Shown here: one piece after another, positions 57,539 to 64,000 of the stretch
Numbering within the stretch: position 1 is the stretch's first letter
Layout: every line of letters starts with the position of its first letter
Assembly: GCA_015178975.1 (NCBI GenBank)
Contig: WHVD01000035.1
Span: forward strand, 124,001 to 188,000
DNA from: Hysterangium stoloniferum
Taxonomy: Eukaryota; Basidiomycota; Agaricomycetes; Hysterangiales; Hysterangiaceae
DNA length: 64,000 nucleotides
Reading direction: 5' to 3'
Position numbers and translations under genes: made by a program
The notes under the pieces: generated by a model
The model's input: only the letters and a program-made list of their open reading frames with translations
Told to the model about the DNA's origin: nothing
The model's database searches: none

Positions 57539-59358
57539 CTAAGAATCGTTGGCAAATAAATATGGCGACCCAGCAGGTGAAATAACTAGGGCCCTTTTTT
57601 GTGTAAAGTCCTCAATGCCAAATGCACCATATCCAGTGGCGCCCCTGTATAGTGTGGTATTTATATTAAAGACTCTCAAATATGGTAACATTTAATATAC
57701 GCACCCCAGACCACGAACGTCCAATCCAGGCTGATAATCCACGGTTGAACCATTGATAGAGACTTGCCCTGAGATTGGAACGTATCTCAGATTGGAGATT
57801 GTGAAAATAATTCACGATGATTGTCCGTGCTCACCTGCTCGAATCCTTCTTGCGATTTTCAGCCCCTTCTCAATATCGCGCGTCCAAACTGCACCCATCA
57901 AGCTATAATCAGTCGCATTAGCTAGAGTGACAGCCTCCTCCTCAGTATCCACAATCTTGATTCCAAACACAGGTCCAAACGTCTCCCGATCCCACATCGG
58001 CCATCCCGGCTCAACACCGAGAAGAATGTGTGGCTGTAGCACAGCGCCTTTGTGGGTAAGGTCTCCTACGATTACTTCCGCACCGCGTTCCTTCGCATCC
58101 TTCAGCATCGAAACGACGCGAGCCGCAGACCCTGATGTGATGAGAGGCGGGATGTGTGCGGACTTGTCGGACCCAGCGTGGACTTTCTGGGCGAGTGTTG
58201 TGAGGGTTTTGATAAGCGCCTCGGAGATTTCCCGTTGGACGATGACACGTTCGGTGGATACGCAAGCCTAAATATGGGAGGGGGAGTGAGAAAAAGCCAT
58301 AACGCGATGGGGAAGGCGATAGAGACCTGACCACCGTGTACAGTGGCTCCGTGGATAATACTGCGGGCTGTGTCTTCGACATTGGCATCGTTCAAAACCT
58401 GATGGATTATTTCAATTTGACAGTAGACGCTTCCCTTGAATGACGACTAACGACAGAAGCGGATTTACCACCTAGTTCAAACACGCATGGTTTCAAATAT
58501 TTCGCTGCTTCTCCGGCTATGATCTTTCCCACTCTGTCGCTTCCTGTGAACTGTCGCTCGAATTAGCTTGCTTAATGCGTTTTGTGAGACCACAGTAGCT
58601 ACATTGATGTGCCGAATGAGCTTATGTCCGATGATTTCAGCCACGATTCGAGGGGCATTCTCCGCCGAAACATGCAGGAGGTTTAGGACTCCTTTCGGCA
58701 ATCCTGCCTAATAAATTCCGAGTTGTACGATTAATCAAATGTATCATCACTCGTTATGATACCGCGAACGCACCTCATAAAGTACTTTAACAACAATCTC
58801 AGTGCAAAGAGGGCTCATTTCAGAAGACTTCAAGACCACAGTGTTTCCGCATAAGAGGGGAACTGCTATGGCCCTTACAGTAAGAAAGACAGGCGCATTA
58901 AATGCGGAAATGGCGAAAACAGTCCCAAAGGCCCTTTTTTCAATCGTCACGATGCCCCCAGGGTTACTCGCACTCGGGAACGTTTCGCCTTGTAACATCG
59001 TCGCCATCGATGCTGCATCCGTGAATTGCAACACAGCTCCGGCAACCTCTGCTGGACCCCAGGCCTCGCCGGCAGATATTTCCTGGGTGACTGCATCACT
59101 GATAAGTTTCGCGTATTGCGGAGTTTGGATGATTTGTGCTGCTTGAAGGAAGATGTGACGTTTTGTGCGCCATGGAACGGCCTCCCACTCTGCTTGTACT
59201 TTGTCTGCTGAAACAATGGCGGCAATTGCATCTTCAGAGGATGCAGATGCGGCTATGGTTACTACTTCCTGCGTCGCAGCATTAAAGACATTATAGGTTT
59301 GGTTTGTGCTGGATGATTGAGGGGAACCGTTTAACCAGAGTGATGCAGTTGCCGGCAT
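57539..59358 (-). CDS. Aldehyde dehydrogenase, salicylaldehyde/vanillin DH-like (copy 2)
   Basis: Paralogue of 45270-47096 with the same seven-exon structure and identical exon lengths: 58774-59358, 58603-58707, 58452-58550, 58327-58398, 57835-58267, 57705-57768 and 57539-57644; 487 residues. Catalytic Glu255 (FELGGKS) and Cys289 ([11 protein letters not shown]) are kept. Differences from copy 1 include FAISAFNAP for FAISPFNAP, GGKSASV for GGKSPCV, and a different C-terminus ([13 protein letters not shown]). The C-terminal block is closer to the family norm ([15 protein letters not shown]). Donors are GT throughout (intron 3 uses GTTAGT). No stops or frameshifts, so both copies look functional. 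The substrate is inferred only from the family. Confidence 0.92.
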
Positions 59359-59530
59359 ATTCAGTTAGGTAGACGCACAGCGCTGAGGGTGGGACCTTCT
59401 GGTATTTAACTATTGCCGGATACACTTTGAAGACACCATTCTTGAGCGCTATTTTCTCCTTCAATGTTAACAAACTCAACGGTTGCTTCTCATTACACTC
59501 TCCGGATGATGATGCCCTTGTTGAGAGCTT
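59359..59530 (-). promoter_or_regulatory. Upstream region conserved between both ALDH copies
   Basis: Counterpart of 47097-47255, with GCACAGCGCTGAGGGT, TATTTAACTAT and GCCGGATACACTTTGAAG. It contains about 15 bp more between the blocks. Similarity ends near 59530. Confidence 0.5.
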
Positions 59531-59803
59531 GGTCGTTCTTCCTTTCTGTCAGCCTGGTAATCGGAGAACCTGTTGATAGCCCAATGTCACAGCCAGCATT
59601 TGGAAATTTTCTCAGTGGAACAATGGTGTGAGAATGGTGGCAATCTGACAGATTTTCTCACCATTTAATTGGACAAAGCTGTGAGAAAATGGTACATTTG
59701 ATTATTTTTTCCTAGAGTATGAAAGCTGTGAGAGCATGGGGCGAAAATTGGTGAGAAAACGGTGTGGAATACGCTTGACGAGCCGTTAAGTTTCTCAGAC
59801 ATT
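59531..59803. other. Stretch with repeated TTTTCTCAC / GTGAGAAAA words
   Basis: GTGAGAATGG, TTTTCTCACCATTT, GTGAGAAAATGGTA and GGTGAGAAAACGGTGT recur within 150 bp in both orientations, so the segment could fold. No gene seen. Confidence 0.45.
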
Positions 59804-59808
59804 GTCGG

Positions 59809-60085
59809 TGTTAGAATAGCAAGCACGCAATAGTCCCTTTATGGTAAGGTCATGACGTACCAGCCCATAAGACAAAAGCCTTCCTTTGTTGTACTCCTTT
59901 ATTGTTTCCTTTTGTCACATGCAAATATTTCTCCAGAACATTCTAGTACACATTCCATGCTATTGTTCTCATTTTCTCTTTGTTCTGAGTTAGCTTAAAT
60001 ACAAGCCATCCCAGTCAACTTCACCTCAGCTATTTGGCATACAGCGTGCAAATACTGAGTATTGTTCTTTCACTTAGTTCTCTCA
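59809..60085 (+). repeat. Solo LTR, probably Ty1/copia type
   Basis: 277 bp starting TGTTAGAATAGC and ending TTAGTTCTCTCA, flanked by perfect GTCGG duplications (59804-59808, 60086-60090). Contains TTAAATACAAGCC, a TATA-like box. The copia assignment rests on its short length and TGTTAGAATAGC-type start and is an inference. Confidence 0.8.
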
Positions 60086-60090
60086 GTCGG

Positions 60091-61119
60091 GTGGAGCGTC
60101 ATGGGAAAGTGCTGCGCAGTGTGCTGCGACTGCAGCATAAATGGATATAAATTTCCATATACTCATCATAATGTATCAATATGTGTACTGGGGCCTGTTA
60201 ATTTACTTTAAGACTTAGTTTTAATGTTTAAAATGGTGTATTAAGCCCTTTTCTAATAGCATATATCATTTAACATGATATTTTTGAGTATTGCCATTCA
60301 AAATATGGCCATGTTTTAGTTTGAAGCCAAAATGTGTGTTCCCGGCAATTTCCCACTTTTCGCGACACCCCTCGCAACAGTGTGGGGAAGGTAATGGAGG
60401 AATACTAATGGGTTCTGAGGTGGCAAATGATGCATGCATATAGAATGGGTAATGGAAAAGCATCAGAGCAGAAACAGAATGGGTTGACCAAAAGGTAATG
60501 TGTGATAAGAGTGCAGTGGCAGGTGGTGACACCATAATTGGGATACCAATATTGGCATGCCAGAGTGAGAACAAGTTGTGGAGACCCACAAGTGAGAATC
60601 CTAACACTCTGAGCTACTTCACTTTCACTGCCTTGCATTTACTCCCCTTCTCATTTTGATAAAATTGTAGTCTGAATATATAAAAATTACTGTGAAGTGT
60701 TGACTGATCAAATATAATGTCTAGTGAAATAGCCTTTGAATAGCTGAAGCCATGTTGAAATTGGTTAGGCATTTCAGATTAGGATTAATACTGTGGCAAG
60801 TTATGTTTATAAGTCAATATTTAAAGCAGGTCAGCATGGCTCAGGCAATGTCTATTTGTGTGAATAAAATAGAATTTAATGTCTTGGGGTGCAGGGGACT
60901 CAGAATATATGCAGCTTGAAATTATTAAAGTTAAGAATTGGGAATGATAATATAAAAATAGAGTACATCATTATCACATATTGTGCTTTCAGGGAAAATG
61001 AAATATAAGAATATGTATATTAACCATCCTACTCACAATGCAAGTGATATTACACCATGCTACTGTGGGTGAGGTCTCCTGAAATTGAATACAGCCCAGG
61101 ATAGACTACAAAACCTGAC
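60091..61119. other. no gene seen
   Basis: AT-rich, CpG-poor except near 60340-60380. The frame at 60266-60607 (minus strand) shows no known domain. Confidence 0.45.
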
Positions 61120-61960
61120 TTCTACCAAACATTCAATCTGATCAATGCAATTTCTGATTGAGGTTCCAAGTTGGTTTCCCACTTCTTCAAGGCTCTCAGA
61201 AAAGCTCTCAATATGAAATTACACTTCACCTCAGGATATCATCCAGAAGGTGACAGACAAATGGAACATGTCAACCAAACCCTGGAACAATACCTCTGCA
61301 TTTATTGCAACTATCAACAGGACAATTGGAAATCCCTTCTTCTACTCACAGAATTTGCTTACAATAACTCTCCAAATGCCACTACTGGCATCTCTCCCTT
61401 TTTCACCAATAAAGGATATGATCCTAATCTTGCAGTACATCCTGAATGAGATCTGGCATCTGCTCATGCTCAAGAATTTATTAACAACCTTGATGAGTTA
61501 CACCAGGAACTTCAGAAAGCCATTTCTTCTGCCCAGGAACATTATCAATGTTCCACAGATAAAAACAGAATCCCACCTCCTAACTTCAAGAGTGGAGATC
61601 AGGTTTTTGTAAAAGCTCGATTCTTCTGAACCATCCAACCTTCCAAAAAACTTGCCAAGAAATTCTTAGGTCTTTTCAAGATCATAGCACAAGTTGTCTC
61701 ACTTTCCTGGACTCTCCGACTTCCTGATAGTATGTGAGCAGTTCACCCCATTTTCCATGTTTCCATGTTAGAACCCTGTGTTCCTAACAACATCCTGGAA
61801 TGCAACCAACCTCTACCTTCTCCAGTCATCGTAGACAGAGAACCTGAATTTGAAGTTTCTGAGATTTTAGATTCTAAAATCGACAATTGCCAATGTACTT
61901 GTAAATTGCTTTATTTAGTCAAATGGGCAGGCTATGAAGATACTGACAAATCCTAGTAAA
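61120..61960 (+). pseudogene. Gypsy integrase late core, linker and chromodomain
   Basis: Frames: SHFFKALRKALNMKLHFTSG, YHPEGDRQMEHVNQTLEQYL (the Glu of the catalytic triad is in this block), FAYNNSPNATTGISPFFTNK (61171-61449), then the linker QVFVKARFF near 61600, a GLFKIIAQVVS module, and the chromodomain with CKLLYLVKWAGYEDTDKS (61765-61956). Only a TGA after FF (near 61627) and one before AVHP (near 61736) break the run, so it is less decayed than its relatives at 915 and 33535. The 5' half of pol is missing. Confidence 0.85.
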
Positions 61961-61989
61961 CCCAGACCTTTATTGGCACTCTGATTTTT

Positions 61990-62204
61990 TTCCACTCCCC
62001 TGTCTGTTTCCAATACCTTCCGACACTTCCAATACTACACTCTTTCACACAAGATTTCAAATCATGCCAAAACACTTCACACAAGTCAAGTTAAATAATA
62101 ATAAAAAATACAATTAATTCAGTGTTTCCAGCACTCGAAATCCCTCCTCTGCTTCAACTCCCATCTCATTGGCAACTTCCATGCCAATTTCTACACTCTC
62201 CACA
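61990..62204 (-). pseudogene. 3' end of the antisense ORF, second copy
   Basis: On the minus strand it encodes ESVEIGMEVANEMGVEAEE, then GFRVLETL. This parallels VESAELVDDMGVEVEKGF in the ORF at 33250-33320, in the same antisense relation to the chromodomain. The remainder of the ORF is cut off by the LTR element that begins at 62205. Confidence 0.6.
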
Positions 62205-62846
62205 TGTGAAGGGTATGCATATATGCATAATTGGACAGTGGATTAATATGCATATTATAGTACTTTATTATCTAGTTTCTATTCCTTTTCTTTAATTCCC
62301 TATATCCTTCGAGCATACCCGTATTTCTTAGTTCGAAGTCTTGTATATACCTATGGGCGCTCTCGGCGCCAAAAGACAGACATCTTTTTACCCAGCAGAC
62401 ACCACCTCGTAAACGACCCAGACATCGAATAGTGAGAGGTGTCAAGGGTAACGTCTCAACTACCTATAAAGGTAGTGTTTTCTCGCATACTAACAGACTT
62501 TAGACTCAAACTGCGAAGGTCGAGTTCCACTCTAAGGTCTTTGTGCTCGTCGACACTATAGTCGACTCGTGCTACCATCTCTTTACTTTAGATATTCAGC
62601 CTCTCGTGATTATCTATTTTACGTCTAGCTATGAGTTGTACCGTAAAGGTCAACTCTTTCATTCTCTCATTCTAGCCATCAAGAGCAACTGTACAGTTGC
62701 TCTTGTGACGTGTAGCGTGTCTCCTTGCTAGTACTGTCAGTCTAGTAATCTACGGTATTGCACTGAACAGTCAATACCCGCTAATAGTAGTTGAATAAAC
62801 ACTACACTTTGTATATTGAATGGTCAGAATCTATCGACTCTTCACA
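62205..62846 (+). repeat. 5' LTR of the young element
   Basis: Begins TGTGAAGGGTATGCATATATG and ends ATCGACTCTTCACA; the end hexamers TGTGAA/TTCACA are inverted repeats. A CTATAAAGG TATA-like box lies at 62464-62472. The assignment rests on these ends and the adjacent primer site, because the partner LTR is outside the window. Confidence 0.65.
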
Positions 62847-62847
62847 G

Positions 62848-62864
62848 TGGTGATCCGAGCCGGA
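62848..62864 (+). promoter_or_regulatory. Primer binding site (tRNA type)
   Basis: TGGTGATCCGAGCCGGA begins one base after the LTR. The TGG start matches the complement of a tRNA CCA end; I cannot name the tRNA with certainty. Confidence 0.55.
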
Positions 62865-62928
62865 CCGTTCTTTTCCTACGAAGAAAGATCTTATTATTGG
62901 ACTACTAAAACCCGAACACGTGAATGAC

Positions 62929-64000
62929 ATGGGCAAGAACCAAACACCTAGGTCTTCATCAGCTCCGAGTAGCTCCATGCCTCATCAGAAATCCGCTAAT
63001 TTGGAACCACCCCGTAACGTCACCTTGAGGAAGTCTTCGTCGACTCTCCAAGGATCAACTCCTCTGGAGGATCCTTCCGGAGTAGTAGCGGAATCGTCAA
63101 CGAACATTCCACCTGACCCACCTGAAGAACGCTCATCACCCAGGCAGTTGAACGCCCCTGGAGTCGATGTTGAGCCTGGTCGAGCACCCACACCCGTTCT
63201 CAAGTTCCCTCCGAGACAGGTTATTCTCAAGCAGTTCCTCGGAGGTCATATAATTTATGCTCAGCCTATCGACTTACAATGGGATATGTATTACACTGAT
63301 TGAATCTCCAAGGATCTGGTTACTCCCTTTGTAGAGGAGTACAATACAGATTATCCCATTTTACCAGTGACTGTAGCAGTTTGGTTAGGTCGTTACCAGG
63401 TGATCTTATCGGCGCGAGATTTATTCACGCGACCAGGGAACCTTGAGGACTTGACCTGATCGATTCCCAAATGGTCGAATGAGGTGACTACTGCTATGGA
63501 AGGAGGAAGAAGGATTCTCAAGCGGGAGGTGTTTTCTCTATTCCTTGAAGCACTTCGTACGCATGATGAGGCGTTGCAGATCCTGCACATCCTGCTCGGC
63601 GGAGATCATGTCGTGCCTAAGGTTGACTACCAGTACATGTACATCCGCATGTTGGAGGAGTCTCTCAATGGAGTCACACCAAATCTGCCGTTCACATATT
63701 TCACCTTAAGGGGTCGGCTGAAGCGAAATCAAAGAAGACTCAATAAGATGGTTTTAGAGGTACTCCTCCCCTATAATGACTCGATTCAGGTCCCCGATTC
63801 GCCTATCTCCACGACTAATTCGTTTGTTTGCAACCTAAATGGGTCTCCAGATACTCGTTTCCTATGTTCTCTCAACTGTCCTGTGATATTGGAGGACTTT
63901 CCGCTGGACTTGAGGATGCAGGTGATAGAACACCTCCAAGAAAAGAGGATTGAGGTCTGTGCTCCCTTTCATCAACCTCAGCCGTGTCGACTCCTGAACA
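62929..64000 (+). pseudogene. Gag-like ORF of the young element, two TGA stops, truncated
   Basis: From MGKNQTPRSSSAPSSSMPHQ the frame passes a serine/proline-rich leader and PRQVILKQFLGGHIIYAQ. It meets TGA after DMYYTD (63301), continues as FVEEYNTDYPILPVTVAVW, meets TGA after NLEDLT (63457), then runs open to the window end (REVFSLFLEALRTHDEALQI, LPFTYFTLRGRLKRNQRR). No CCHC knuckle or known gag domain was identified in this part, so gag is inferred from the position just after the primer site. Both stops are explained by CGA to TGA. Confidence 0.55.

Larger units (their letters stand above)
62205..64000 (+). mobile_element. Young LTR retroelement, left end, continues beyond window
   Basis: Starts with a 642-bp LTR, then a TGG-type primer binding site and a long gag-like region that runs off the window. 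CpG content is high. The only lesions seen are two TGA codons (63301 and 63457), each one step from CGA. No homologous second LTR is present here. Confidence 0.75.

Overview
The window looks like a transposon-rich stretch of a filamentous fungus, most likely an agaricomycete basidiomycete. The evidence is genes split by many 48-65 nt introns, chromodomain Ty3/gypsy elements, Tc1/mariner elements and a Crypton-type tyrosine recombinase of the kind common in mushroom-forming fungi. Only three genes look intact, and all lie on the minus strand in the right half: two paralogous NAD(P)-dependent aldehyde dehydrogenases (45270-47096 and 57539-59358) and, between them, a secreted glycoside hydrolase family 16 enzyme (50620-52387). 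Each was rebuilt here by hand from exon boundaries that keep the reading frame and restore the family motifs. One GH16 intron appears to be of the rare AT-AC type.

Layout. 1-4600: a Tc1 copy cut by the window start, a decayed gypsy pol and old LTR pieces. 4609-10983: a structurally complete but dead chromovirus with 301-bp LTRs. 11-15 kb: a Tc1 element with intact ends and a foldback repeat. 15.5-22.3 kb: a CpG-retaining zone with an unidentified repeated cassette and nested LTRs. 22-36 kb: a graveyard of LTR families A, B and C, purine-rich degenerate repeats, and a gypsy element with an antisense ORF encoding coiled coils and a Zn2Cys6-like cluster. 38.6-44.7 kb: a solo LTR, a Tc1 element nested inside another Tc1 element, a Crypton recombinase remnant and a copia integrase remnant. 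44.8-53.3 kb and 57.2-60.1 kb: the CpG-retaining gene islands, containing a segmental duplication of about 2.2 kb with the two aldehyde dehydrogenases. 53.9-57.2 kb: LTR pieces and a tRNA-like repeat. 61.1-62.2 kb: a gypsy copy with the same antisense arrangement, interrupted by a younger LTR retroelement that starts at 62205 and runs off the window.

Across the window the old transposons are CpG-poor and TpG/CpA-rich, and several of their nonsense codons read as CGA to TGA changes. This suggests cytosine methylation and deamination (or a RIP-like process) acting on repeats while the gene islands were spared. The three genes do not form an obvious pathway. The dehydrogenases would oxidise aromatic or other aldehydes in the cytosol, and the GH16 enzyme would act on beta-glucan at the cell surface. 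All coordinates and splice calls are from reading the sequence; nothing was searched against a database.
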